A stretch of 60,493 nucleotides of DNA from NIOZ-UU13 sp964653075 (GCA_964653075.1 CAZZAX010000013.1:1-60493); one strand, 5' to 3'. Shown: positions 52,536 to 60,340, counted from the first letter of the stretch. The notes: generated from the sequence alone by a model not told the origin. Translations and numbers: made by a program.

Positions 52536-53816
52536 ATGAGAACTAATTTTCGAAACAGGTTTTGTTGTATATTGTTTTCGGCCGCCTTCACGCTTATATC
52601 ATGTAACTCCGCTATAGCAGAGAATTGGCCGTGTTTTCGAGGGCCGACCCGGCAGGGTATATCCAATGAGAAGAATATACCGGTCGAATGGAATCGAACC
52701 TCAAACATTGTCTGGAAAACACCGGTTCCGGGCGAGGGCTGGTCGTCGCCTGTTGTCTTCGGTGACAGGGTGTTTGTCACTACTGCAACGGACAAAGGCG
52801 CCTCATTTCGCCTTTTATGCCTCGATAGGCTCTCAGGGACCGTCCTTTGGGACAAGCAAGTGCATCGGCAAAATCCGGGACACAGGCAGAGGTTCAATTC
52901 GTATGCCTCATCCACGCCGGTAACCGATGGCAGAAATGTATATGTGCTGGCCTTCGATGGAACTCTGGCGGCGGTTTCCTACGAAGGTAATATAATTTGG
53001 ACACACCAGGAATTTGAATATTACAGTGAGCACGGTCTGGCGGTTTCGCCGGTAATGTACGGGGATTTGCTGATTGTTCCCTTTGACCACAGCAGCAGTG
53101 GCCCGGATAAAAAACTTGGATGGCAAAAACCATGGGATAAAGCCTTGATAATTGCTGTAAACAAGAATACAGGCAAGGTGCAGTGGAGAGGCCGGCGGGG
53201 ACTTTCCCGTATTGCACATGTAACCCCGCAGATACTAAGTGAAAACGGCCGCGACCAGCTCGTCAGCTCGGCAGGTAATGTCGTGCAGGGTTTTGACCTC
53301 GAGACGGGCAAAAGGATTTGGACGGCCGAAAATTCCGGCGAAGGTGTCGTGCCCTCTGTCGTTATTGGCGAAGGTCTGATTTTCGTTACTTCCGGATTCG
53401 GTGACTCGGCGATCCGCGCAATCCGAACAGGCGGCAAAGGAGACGTTACGAAAACGCATATCGCGTGGGAATCGAAGGAAGATGTTTCGAAGATTCCTTC
53501 CATGCTTTATGTCAGACCATTCCTTTTCTTCGTTACTGATACCGGTGTTGCAAAATGCCTCAGGGCGTCAACGGGCGAGGAGATATGGAGAAAGCGTTTG
53601 CAGGGGAAACACTCCGCCTCGCCGATCTGGGCGGATGGCAGGATTTATTTCCTCTCCGAGAAAGGAAAGACCACCGTTATCCCGGATACAGGCGAGTTTA
53701 AGGTCCTCGCGGAAAATGAACTCGAAGAAAAGTGCATCGCAAGCCCGGCTGTTTCACGGAAACAAATTTTCATACGGTCTGAGAATAATATCTTTTGTAT
53801 TGGTAAGGGCCCGTAG
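52536..53816 (+). CDS. Exported PQQ-like beta-propeller repeat protein
   Basis: A 426-residue protein with a signal peptide ('CCILFSAAFTLISCNSAIA') followed by a propeller of PQQ/BamB-like blades: 'NWPCFRGPTRQGISNEKNIPVEW' (a well-known start in planctomycete members), 'RLLCLDRLSGTVLWDKQ', 'GNIIWTHQEFEYY', 'GFDLETGKRIWTAENSGEG', 'RASTGEEIWRKRLQGKH'. No PQQ-dehydrogenase active site is recognisable, so it is probably a binding or scaffolding protein outside the cytoplasm rather than an enzyme. It is the third gene of the run with the sialidase-like and Gfo/Idh genes and ends one base before the convergent membrane-protein gene. Confidence 0.85.
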   Translation: MRTNFRNRFCCILFSAAFTLISCNSAIAENWPCFRGPTRQGISNEKNIPVEWNRTSNIVWKTPVPGEGWSSPVVFGDRVFVTTATDKGASFRLLCLDRLSGTVLWDKQVHRQNPGHRQRFNSYASSTPVTDGRNVYVLAFDGTLAAVSYEGNIIWTHQEFEYYSEHGLAVSPVMYGDLLIVPFDHSSSGPDKKLGWQKPWDKALIIAVNKNTGKVQWRGRRGLSRIAHVTPQILSENGRDQLVSSAGNVVQGFDLETGKRIWTAENSGEGVVPSVVIGEGLIFVTSGFGDSAIRAIRTGGKGDVTKTHIAWESKEDVSKIPSMLYVRPFLFFVTDTGVAKCLRASTGEEIWRKRLQGKHSASPIWADGRIYFLSEKGKTTVIPDTGEFKVLAENELEEKCIASPAVSRKQIFIRSENNIFCIGKGP

Positions 53817-53817
53817 G

Positions 53818-54489
53818 CTATGGTCTTTTTAAGTTCCAGGTTTGAACTCTTTTAATAGTCGGCTCGTCTTTTGGGCTATCTACCTTGCAATCCTCAATTG
53901 TTGAGAGTTTCTCGATGTCCGCCCGAACACTGCAGACCTCATCTCTGAGCATCTCAACCTGACGTTCCAGATCTTCTTCACGTGTCCTTTCTCTTCCCTC
54001 AACAGCTTTCTCAAGATGATACTCCAGTTCTTCGACCTCTTTAACAATATCGCTATCTTTGTCCTGGCGGCCGATACGAAAGGTTTTACTCTGAAAACAA
54101 AGCTTAATCCATCGAATGAATCTGTAAATACCTAAGCCCGCAAACCAGACAGACCAGATAGCCAGGTATCCGCCAATTGCACTGCCCAAACCTGCCGATA
54201 CGAACAATAAGGTTCTTTTATTTTTTGGAAGCTTCACCCAGAAATTATTTTTAGCCTCTTCTAAGTTGTTCAGGCAGTTGCTCACGGCCTCTGCATTGGC
54301 CTTAAAATAGGTGGGTTCAGTTTGACGGCATGCTTCCCAGCCCTGGAATTCCTTGCTGTAAATGTCCAGTTTGTTTCGTGCCGTGTAATACTCGCTTGCC
54401 ATTAACAGAACGCAAAAGCAGGCAGAGAAAACACTTACACATATCGACAGAAAAAGTGCTATGCTGCGTAGTCCATATTTTCGCTTCAT
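53818..54489 (-). CDS. Membrane protein of unknown function with C-terminal coiled coil
   Basis: I do not recognise a family. The 223-residue product has two membrane segments, 'IALFLSICVSVFSACFCVLL' near the N-terminus and 'GLGSAIGGYLAIWSVWFAGL' in the middle, flanking a soluble loop of about 75 residues with two Cys ('EACRQTEP', 'VSNCLNN'). The last 80 residues form a charged coiled coil ('EELEYHLEKAVEGRERTREE'). The ATG at 54489 has GGAGG 8 bases upstream; the frame extends six codons further without support. It stands alone, between the PQQ-propeller gene and the small RNA copy 2. Confidence 0.72.
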   Translation of the reverse strand: MKRKYGLRSIALFLSICVSVFSACFCVLLMASEYYTARNKLDIYSKEFQGWEACRQTEPTYFKANAEAVSNCLNNLEEAKNNFWVKLPKNKRTLLFVSAGLGSAIGGYLAIWSVWFAGLGIYRFIRWIKLCFQSKTFRIGRQDKDSDIVKEVEELEYHLEKAVEGRERTREEDLERQVEMLRDEVCSVRADIEKLSTIEDCKVDSPKDEPTIKRVQTWNLKRP

Positions 54490-54643
54490 AATATTATCCT
54501 CCCACATATAAAATATAAATTATCCCTCTCGAGTAGCAAAAAAAAGAGTAATCAATTCCGCTTTTGTACGTAAATGACCTGATTTGTGCTGTTTTCGGTG
54601 CAAAATAACCGAAAAAACGTTATAAACGGAAAAACCGTTACAT

Positions 54644-54673
54644 TCGGTATCAATGGTGGCACATAGTTATAGT
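54644..54673 (+). promoter_or_regulatory. Promoter of small RNA copy 2
   Basis: TCGGTA (54644-54649), an 18-base spacer with TGGCACATA, and TATAGT (54668-54673). It is homologous over more than 35 bases to the promoter of copy 1 on the other strand at 10958-10987. Confidence 0.55.
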
Positions 54674-54679
54674 CTTTAC

Positions 54680-54785
54680 TGATTTATATCCCAGGCAAAG
54701 ATGTAGTTGAGTGTGTTGAATATACACAGCAATTAATGCCCCTGCTTTTTCCAACCCGCCTCCTCTGAAAGCAGGGGCCTTTTTC
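54680..54785 (+). ncRNA. Candidate small RNA, copy 2 (anti-Shine-Dalgarno hairpin RNA)
   Basis: About 105 nt from the start predicted at 54680 to a terminator hairpin pairing GCCCCTGCTTT (54738-54748) with AAAGCAGGGGC (54768-54778), followed by CTTTTTC. The loop has CCTCCTC (54759-54765), complementary to Shine-Dalgarno sequences. Promoter, 5' body (CCCAGGCAAAGATGTAGTTG, 54690-54709) and hairpin are homologous to copy 1 on the minus strand at 10811-10951; copy 1 has an extra segment of about 35 nt before the hairpin. No ORF is conserved between them. Confidence 0.65.
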
Positions 54786-55003
54786 AAAATATGTCTTTCC
54801 TGCCTCTTAGTACCCTAAAGTTGACAAACTCCGTTATTTTTTGCCCATCGCGGATGTATTTCGTATATTTTAAGGGGATTCCTCAAGAGAATCCGCCCTG
54901 CAAGCTTGCGTGAAAGTTGCTGTATGACAAAAAGTTATGGAATTGTTGTATCTGACTGTAACAAGTAAAGGCCAGGGACAAGGTCGAATTGAGGAGGGAC
55001 ATT
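54786..55003. other. Intergenic region before a small gene
   Basis: Nothing coding. A short inverted repeat GGATTC/GAATCC lies at 54876-54894 and TTGACA at about 54823 could be a -35 element for the next gene, but no good -10 follows at a normal distance. Confidence 0.25.
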
Positions 55004-55222
55004 ATGGGAGCGGTAAAAGGGTTTTGGCAGCATGAAAACGGCAAAATTTACGCTGTCAAAAGCGATACTTTCGGGAAGATCATCGGAGGGGTCGGGCCTT
55101 TGGACCCCGACGACCTGCACGGGCTCGATGAATACGACTACAAGTCTGCAATAATCGGATGGCTTCAAGAGGCGGTGGCCCGGCATAAATTGCATAGAAT
55201 CAATCCCCTCGTAACTAAATAA
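55004..55222 (+). CDS. Small hypothetical protein (72 residues)
   Basis: A short gene with a strong ribosome site (GGAGGG, 5 bases) before ATG 55004. The product begins 'MGAVKGFWQHENGKIYAVKSD' in pattern and contains 'GKIIGGVGPLDPDDLHGLDEYDY', an acidic stretch, then an amphipathic helix 'SAIIGWLQEAVARHKLHRI'. No signal peptide, membrane segment or cysteine is present, so it is probably cytosolic. I do not recognise a family. It lies next to the repeat-rich region and the small RNA copy 2; no functional link is visible. Confidence 0.6.
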   Translation: MGAVKGFWQHENGKIYAVKSDTFGKIIGGVGPLDPDDLHGLDEYDYKSAIIGWLQEAVARHKLHRINPLVTK

Positions 55223-55230
55223 CCCCTTAC

Positions 55231-55360
55231 AGAGTTTACCCTAAAGTTTATCCCCGAGTGCTTCTCACTTGACTTGCAGCAGGGGAATGTTAGCTCACTT
55301 GCTTTGGAGTTTACCCTCGGTGTGTGCTTACTTGCTTGTCTGCCGGGGGTCGGGGGCCGT
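55231..55360. repeat. Dispersed intergenic repeat, copy R1
   Basis: A GC-rich element with 'GAGTTTACCC', 'TTTATCCCCGAG', 'GCAGCAGGGGAATGTTAGCTC' and 'GTGTGTGCTTACTTGC'. Copies R2 (57227-57392), R3 (59578-59706) and R4 (60110-60198) lie nearby. R1 and R3 are nearly identical over about 100 bases. Its parts can form hairpins (ACCCYCGG with CCGGGGGT). Confidence 0.7.
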
Positions 55361-55457
55361 TCTTGGTTCTTCGTGCCGTTGGTTCTTCTATACTCTTATA
55401 TTTATAAGGGCTTATTGGAATTCTCCCCGCCGTTCCCATACCCCCGATTGATTTTCC

Positions 55458-55488
55458 TTGACTGAAGCGATACTCTAAGGTCTAATAT
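55458..55488 (+). promoter_or_regulatory. Possible promoter of the DUF1080-PHP gene
   Basis: 'TTTTCCTTGACTGA' at 55452-55465 is the same as the upstream part of the modular-gene promoters. TAATAT (55483-55488) follows after 19 bases. A leader of about 260 bases would precede ATG 55756, but it does not align with the other leaders. Confidence 0.45.
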
Positions 55489-55755
55489 AACACAGTAAAA
55501 AAATTAATTGTTGGAAGGCTTCAAGCCCTTTCGGCAATTTATTATATGTATTTAAGAAAAATCGTTTCAATTATATCTAAGAGTGCCTAACAAAATGAAT
55601 CGTAGCACCGAAAACGAGCATTTTCGCGTCTGACAAGAAAGGCGAAGCAGGCCATCTGAGGATGGTCGATGCAGCCTGACGCCGTCCAGACACGAAATAA
55701 GCCGTTTGAATGCAGAGTCATTTTATTAGGTGCTCCTAGATTGAGGAGAGTTAAA

Positions 55756-57105
55756 ATGTTGCGAAAGATAATACCGGCCATTCTGATTACTTGTCTAATT
55801 TCTTTTACCAGCCGGTCTGCATTTGGACAGGGTAGCGATGACGGCTGGATTGCCCTTTTTAACGGTAGGAATCTTGACGGCTGGACGGCCAGCGAGAATA
55901 AAGACACCTTCAGTGCACGGGACGGAATAATAGTAGTCCAGGGCCCCCGCAGCCACCTGTACTACACAGGAAAAGTAGAGAATGCCAGCTTCATAGATTT
56001 CGAGTTTAAGGCCGATGTAATGACAAAACCCGGTGCGAATTCCGGAATGTACTTCCATACGGAATATAAAAAATCCGGCTGGCCGGGTAAGGGCTTTGAA
56101 ATCCAGGTAAACAATTCACACTCGGACTGGAGAAGAACGGGCTCTCTTTACGGTATTAACGATGTCCGCGAATCGGCCGCCACCGATAACCAGTGGTTTA
56201 CCCAGCACATTATCGTCGATGGAAGACAGATAACCGTTATGGTCAACGGCAAGACTGTTATGGAATACGCCGTACCCGAGGGAGCCGGCCGAATAAGTCG
56301 AAAACTCTCCAGCGGCACCTTTGCATTGCAGGGCCATGACCCGGGCAGCACCATTTACTATAAGAACATAATGGTTAGACCCCTGCCGAGACCCGATTTT
56401 CCCCTGATTGATTACCACGTGCATCTCAAAGGCGGCCTGACCCTGGCCCAGGCGATTGAAAACGCTAAGCAGCGCAACGTTAAGTTCGGCATCGCGGAGA
56501 ACTGCGGCCTCGGCTTCAGAGTAACAAATGATGAAAAACTCCGGCCGTTCCTGGACCTCCTGGAAGGAAAGCCTGTTTACAAGGCGATGCAGGCCGAAGG
56601 CCGCGAATGGCTGAATATGTTCTCGCCGGATATGATTGCCAAATTCGACTACGTATTCACCGATGCCATGACCTTTACCGATAACCGCGGCAAACGCATA
56701 AGGCTCTGGATTCGCAGTGAGGTGCAGATTGACGATAAGCAGGAATTTATGGATATGTACGTTGACAAGATTGTCTCTGTCCTGAATGAGCCGATCGATA
56801 TCTATGTAAATCCTACCTTTCTGCCTGCCGTTATAGCCGAAGAATATGACAAGCTCTGGACGCCACAGCGAATGGACAAAGTCATAAAAACCGCAGTCAA
56901 AAATAATGTCGCTATAGAAATCAACGCAAGATATAAAATCCCTTCCATGGCTTTTATTAAAAGGGCCAAAAAAGCCGGCGTCAAATTCTCCTTCGGAACA
57001 AACAACGGCGGCCGTCAGCTCGGACACCTCGAATATTGCCGAAGAATGGCCAAACAATGCAACCTCACCGAAAATGATATGTTCTGGCCCAAACCCAAAA
57101 GGTAG
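55756..57105 (+). CDS. Exported DUF1080 (3-keto-disaccharide hydrolase-like) domain fused to a PHP-like domain
   Basis: A 449-residue protein with a signal peptide ('IIPAILITCLISFTSRSAFG'). Residues about 25-220 are a DUF1080 domain: 'GWIALFNGRNLDGWTASENK', 'FIDFEFKADVMTKPGANSGMYFHTE' in pattern and 'GFEIQVNNSH'. Some relatives hydrolyse 3-keto-glycosides. From about 225 to the end is a metal-dependent TIM-barrel: 'LIDYHVHLKGGLTLAQAIEN' (HxH), 'GIAENCGLGF', 'YVFTDAMTF', 'IEINARYKIPS', 'FSFGTNNGGRQLGH', which fits the PHP family of phosphoesterases. I have not seen this pair often; a phosphorylated or 3-keto sugar product could link the two. The ATG at 55756 has GAGGAG upstream. It lies between repeats R1 and R2. 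Confidence 0.82.
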   Translation: MLRKIIPAILITCLISFTSRSAFGQGSDDGWIALFNGRNLDGWTASENKDTFSARDGIIVVQGPRSHLYYTGKVENASFIDFEFKADVMTKPGANSGMYFHTEYKKSGWPGKGFEIQVNNSHSDWRRTGSLYGINDVRESAATDNQWFTQHIIVDGRQITVMVNGKTVMEYAVPEGAGRISRKLSSGTFALQGHDPGSTIYYKNIMVRPLPRPDFPLIDYHVHLKGGLTLAQAIENAKQRNVKFGIAENCGLGFRVTNDEKLRPFLDLLEGKPVYKAMQAEGREWLNMFSPDMIAKFDYVFTDAMTFTDNRGKRIRLWIRSEVQIDDKQEFMDMYVDKIVSVLNEPIDIYVNPTFLPAVIAEEYDKLWTPQRMDKVIKTAVKNNVAIEINARYKIPSMAFIKRAKKAGVKFSFGTNNGGRQLGHLEYCRRMAKQCNLTENDMFWPKPKR

Positions 57106-57117
57106 AATGGGCTTTAG

Positions 57118-57169
57118 CTTGTGCCATAGGTGCCCATGCCCAAGGTGCTTGTGCCATAGGTGCCCATGC
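57118..57169. repeat. Direct repeat, 22-bp unit twice
   Basis: A 22-base unit containing TGTGCCATAGGTGCCCATG occurs at 57118-57139 and 57148-57169, with a period of 30 bases, directly after the DUF1080-PHP gene. No function is apparent. Confidence 0.7.
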
Positions 57170-57176
57170 GGTCATA

Positions 57177-57200
57177 GTAGGGGCGGTTCGTGAACCGCCC
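57177..57200. repeat. GTAGGGGC-type REP hairpin
   Basis: GTAG then GGGCGGTTC/GAACCGCCC, a perfect 9-bp stem with a two-base loop. Similar short palindromes beginning GTAGGGGC are dispersed in many bacterial genomes. Confidence 0.65.
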
Positions 57201-57226
57201 TTCCGATTAACTGATAATAAACCAAA

Positions 57227-57392
57227 AGAGTTTACCCCCAGAGCTTGTCCTCGGTGAACGCTTTCTTACTTCTCTACCGGGGATCTATGCTTACTCGCTT
57301 GTGAGTTTACCCAGAGTTTATCCCCGGGTGCTGCTAACCTGGCTCGCAGCAGGGGAAGAACCACTCCCTTGGCCTGTAACAGGGGGTCGTGG
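57227..57392. repeat. Dispersed intergenic repeat, copy R2
   Basis: A diverged copy of the R1 element with 'GAGTTTACCC', 'GTTTATCCCCGGG', 'CGCAGCAGGGGA' and 'CCACTCCCTTGGC'. The last segment is shared with R4 rather than R1/R3, so the element has a mosaic structure. Confidence 0.6.
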
Positions 57393-57442
57393 ACCCATAT
57401 AATCAATTTATCCCCAAGGGACAATCATTCATCAATCGAATT

Positions 57443-57468
57443 GTAGGGGCAACCCCGCGTGGTTGCCC
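57443..57468. repeat. GTAGGGGC-type REP hairpin, second type
   Basis: GTAGGGGCAACC then a mirrored GGTTGCCC (57443-57468). It shares the GTAGGGGC head with the element at 57177, but the stem sequence differs. Confidence 0.6.
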
Positions 57469-57688
57469 AAATATGCCAGAGCCGCGACAATAATGGAGCG
57501 GTAAAAAATGTCATTCCACACCTGATGCGGAATCCATTTCCTTGTCATGTCGAGCTATGTCGAGACATCTGGCAAACAAAATTACATTTGTACACGTAAA
57601 AAAGCTAACCAACAGATATGAAATTTGGAATTTACTTCTCCATCTTAATATTCAATAGCCAACCATCCTGTTATTTAAAGACGCTAAT
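57469..57688. other. Intergenic region before the TIR/FGE-fold gene end
   Basis: No gene or template-like repeat of the TIR/FGE-fold gene's 3' end was recognised in this stretch. Confidence 0.3.
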
Positions 57689-59137
57689 TTAACTTTTGGT
57701 AACACAAAATTTGCCCTTTGGCTTTTCAGACACATCCATAGCCAGTCGAAATCCCCATAATGGCGATTTTGTATCGATACTTCCAAAATAGCGGCCTCCA
57801 CAACGACATGCATCCGATCTGTGATAATACGAACCACCTTTCACAATGTATAGTTTTTTCTTTAGATCGGCTGAATCTAAGGAATCTTTGATCGTATTCT
57901 TTTCTGCAGTCGTAACCTCAGTTGAACACCATTCCCATACGTTTCCAGCACAGTCGAAGCAACCATAAGGCGATACGCCATCGGTATAACGATTGACGGG
58001 ATTGGTACCGCCTTCGGAGTTACCAAAGTTGCAGTACCTATCGTGCGGTTTTTTCCAGCCCCAAGGGAAAGGTCTCACGTCAGTACCTCTCGCGGCCTTT
58101 TCCCATTCGTATTCAGTGGGCAAACGACCACCTGCCCACTGACAGTATGACTCTGCATCCCTCCAAGAGACAGTTACGACCGGGTGGTTTGCCTTCTCAG
58201 GCGGATACGATTCTGCGAATTTCGCAGCATTGGAGTGCCCAGCAGCACCTAAGAATCTCATGTATTGCTCATTAGTTACAAGATACCGGGAGATTGCGAA
58301 CGTCTGCACAAAGACCTGTTCCATATTTCTGTTTGGTAGTTGATTAGCGAACATACACGTCACATCTGGGTCACCGCATATGAAATCGCCTCTAGGGACA
58401 ACGACCAGTTCGCTTCCATCTGTGTCATTCTCGAAATACTGGGGGCTGTCTGTTTTTGTTGCAGAAAAAAACAACCGCCCAGGTATGTCACGCTCCGATC
58501 TCATTATGCTTGTCATATGTATAGGTAAGGACGAAAACTCGTCAAGGTAGCGCCTGCGGCGTTCATGACGAAGCAATTCCAAGCACTGACAGGTCTTATC
58601 ATCTGACTGGACATCCGCATAGTATTGGTAGCAATAGTTCGTTGGCAAAGAAATAGCACCTGAAAGACTACTCTCATCGCCATACGTATTCAACAAACCT
58701 CGACCCACTTGTGAATCGAGTAGGCCGAGCGATTTCAGGAAGAGTTTTAGGGAACGAGACGCAAAAGCATCAACCCACTGCAAGCCCCTGAGATTGATAG
58801 TTCCAACTTTAAGGTCAGGCACCTCGCAAGGACTTAGACGCAGAGGGATAAGAAATCGGCTTGAAGTTGGTATTTCATGGTAAAGGTCCAACGCCATCCG
58901 GAATTCTCGTTGTACATACCCCCGTTTCTCAACAGAATTCTTCGAGAGACAAGCCACAACGAAGTCAACGCCCTGGAGGGCTTTTCGTATGGCTCCTGAC
59001 CACTGTTCCCCAGGGATTATGTCATGGGGCGCCATCCACGGATCGACACCAATTATCTCTAGAAAATCGTAAAGACCGCGAACCCAAACCGAGTCCTCCT
59101 TAGCATGAGCGAGAAAGATTTTTTTCTTTTTGGCCGT
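57689..59137 (-). CDS. TIR domain fused to FGE/C-type-lectin-fold domain; non-standard start
   Basis: The reading frame runs from about 59143 to 57689. Residues 1 to about 140 are a TIR domain: 'KKKKIFLAHAKEDSVWVRG', 'WMAPHDIIPGEQWSGAI', 'FVVACLSKNSVEKRGYVQREF' with the probable NADase Glu, and 'FLIPLRLSPCEVPD'. From about 270 to the end is a sulfatase-modifying-factor (FGE) fold: 'VVVPRGDFICGDPD', 'RYLVTNEQYMRFLGAAGH', 'VSWRDAESYCQWAGGRLPTEYEWEKAARG' in pattern and 'GNVWEWCSTEV'. The catalytic first Cys is absent ('GGSYYHRSDACR'), so it is likely a binding domain. No ATG, GTG or TTG precedes the TIR motif; the codon before 'AKKKKIF' is ACG (59135-59137). The first ATG (59033-59035) would cut off the first TIR strand. 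A defence role is inferred. Confidence 0.7.
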   Translation of the reverse strand, partial: TAKKKKIFLAHAKEDSVWVRGLYDFLEIIGVDPWMAPHDIIPGEQWSGAIRKALQGVDFVVACLSKNSVEKRGYVQREFRMALDLYHEIPTSSRFLIPLRLSPCEVPDLKVGTINLRGLQWVDAFASRSLKLFLKSLGLLDSQVGRGLLNTYGDESSLSGAISLPTNYCYQYYADVQSDDKTCQCLELLRHERRRRYLDEFSSLPIHMTSIMRSERDIPGRLFFSATKTDSPQYFENDTDGSELVVVPRGDFICGDPDVTCMFANQLPNRNMEQVFVQTFAISRYLVTNEQYMRFLGAAGHSNAAKFAESYPPEKANHPVVTVSWRDAESYCQWAGGRLPTEYEWEKAARGTDVRPFPWGWKKPHDRYCNFGNSEGGTNPVNRYTDGVSPYGCFDCAGNVWEWCSTEVTTAEKNTIKDSLDSADLKKKLYIVKGGSYYHRSDACRCGGRYFGSIDTKSPLWGFRLAMDVSEKPKGKFCVTKS

Positions 59138-59577
59138 TGACGATTATCCCAACGATTACAAATGTGGAAACCTTTTTCTTCATCTTTCACTTATCCAAAC
59201 TTATCTCGTTGATAAAACAAGCTCCTACACAATCTCAGCGTTTTTCTCTTACCTCTCCCGCATTACTTGTAAAAAAAATAGTTCAAAATTGGGACAGTCA
59301 TGAATGGCGGTTTGTTAAGCAGCATATCTTTTTCTCCACTGTTGTCTTGTAGTTCTTAAGGACGGGTAGTGTTTGCGTTCCCGCCTTACTGCCGACAAAT
59401 CTTTTATCCACATCCATATCTCAATTCCAAAACCACTATTCCCTTAAAATATCCCTTTTCTGCGCAAACCTCTCGAAAAACCAAAACTACCACCAAAAAT
59501 TATCAAAATCAACCATATTCTTACTTAAAATCCCTTTCATTGTGCTGCCTTCGGTTCGCACCACTTTTAATCACTCC
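59138..59577. other. Non-coding AT-rich region
   Basis: Upstream of the TIR/FGE-fold gene. A GTG at 59188-59190 opens a short frame that reaches the A7 tract at the TIR start and would join the TIR frame if the tract had one more A. Otherwise no gene is seen. Confidence 0.35.
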
Positions 59578-59706
59578 GGAGTTTACCCAGAGTTTATCCC
59601 CGAGAGTTGCTCACCTGACTCGCAGCAGGGGAATGTTAGCTCACTTGCTTTGGAGTTTACCCCCGGTGTGTGCCTACTTGCTTTTCTGCCGGGGGTTGGG
59701 GGCGGC
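59578..59706. repeat. Dispersed intergenic repeat, copy R3
   Basis: Nearly identical to R1 (55231-55360) over about 100 bases, including 'GCAGCAGGGGAATGTTAGCTC' and 'GTGTGTGCCTACTTGC'. It lies on the far side of the TIR/FGE-fold gene from R2. Confidence 0.7.
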
Positions 59707-60109
59707 AATCTTCACTTTAAAACAGCTGTCATTGCGAGCACCTCACCTGATTCTCAGGATGCATGCAAAAGAAACTAAGATATTGGCTGAATCGCGCTAA
59801 CATGTTTCTATTACAATACTTACATATAATATCGTGTCGAATGTGATTTCTTAGTTCATTAGGAGCGCAACGAAGCAATCTTCATTATTTATTCTTTATT
59901 CGTTATTTCCCAAAAAAATTCTAAATTCTCAATTCCAAATTCTAACTTCTCTTATTTCTCCCTTCGGTTCGGTCTATTTTAATTTACTACGTCCCTAACG
60001 TGACTTACGTAACACTAAATGTTCCTCATGCTGGCCTCAGGTAGATATGCTATATAAACTTCCTGCCCTTATCTACATGCCTGTAAGGTACCTCATTCCG
60101 GCCTGTCTT
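59707..60109. other. Non-coding region between R3 and R4
   Basis: No ORF with coding character was recognised; low-complexity AT-rich tracts ('AAATTCTCAATTCCAAATTCTAAC') suggest degenerate repeat material. Confidence 0.3.
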
Positions 60110-60198
60110 TAGCTTGTCCCCGGTGTGTGCTTACTTGCTTTGGAGTTTACCCCCGGGAGGAACCACTCCCCTTGGCATGCAACAGGGGGCCGGGGAGC
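60110..60198. repeat. Dispersed intergenic repeat, copy R4
   Basis: A shorter copy with 'CGGTGTGTGCTTACTTGCTTTGGAG', 'GAGTTTACCCCCGGGAGGAACC' and 'CCACTCCCCTTGGCATGCAACAGGGGG' in pattern, similar to the end of R2. Confidence 0.65.
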
Positions 60199-60235
60199 TA
60201 AGCACAAATTACCGACAAAAAGCATTCAAAACTCG

Positions 60236-60340
60236 CTATTTTCGACAAAAAACACTAAAAACAACACAAAATCAACCACATTTTCCCCCAAAACCTCTCT
60301 TTTCTCGGTGCTCTCTGTGGCTATTAATTCTTTGATTGTC
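60236..60340 (-). repeat. CACAGAG-type dispersed repeat fragment
   Basis: On the minus strand 'CCACAGAGAGCACCGAGAAAAGAG' opens a tract running into GT-rich sequence; a diverged relative is at 59455-59530. 'ACAGAGNNCACAGAG'-type tracts are common non-coding repeats in planctomycetes. The 63-codon ORF through it is not taken as a gene. Confidence 0.5.

Noticed and set aside
56116..57057. A 313-codon open frame on the minus strand inside the DUF1080-PHP gene
   Set aside because: It lies wholly antisense to a gene with clear domains, has no ribosome site and no recognisable motif.
57106..57688. A diversity-generating retroelement template repeat or reverse transcriptase next to the TIR/FGE-fold gene
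   Set aside because: No reverse transcriptase and no copy of the gene's 3' end was seen in the window.
57689..59137. Reading the C-terminal FGE domain as a real sulfatase activator
   Set aside because: The first of the two copper-binding Cys is missing and the protein has a TIR domain and no signal peptide.
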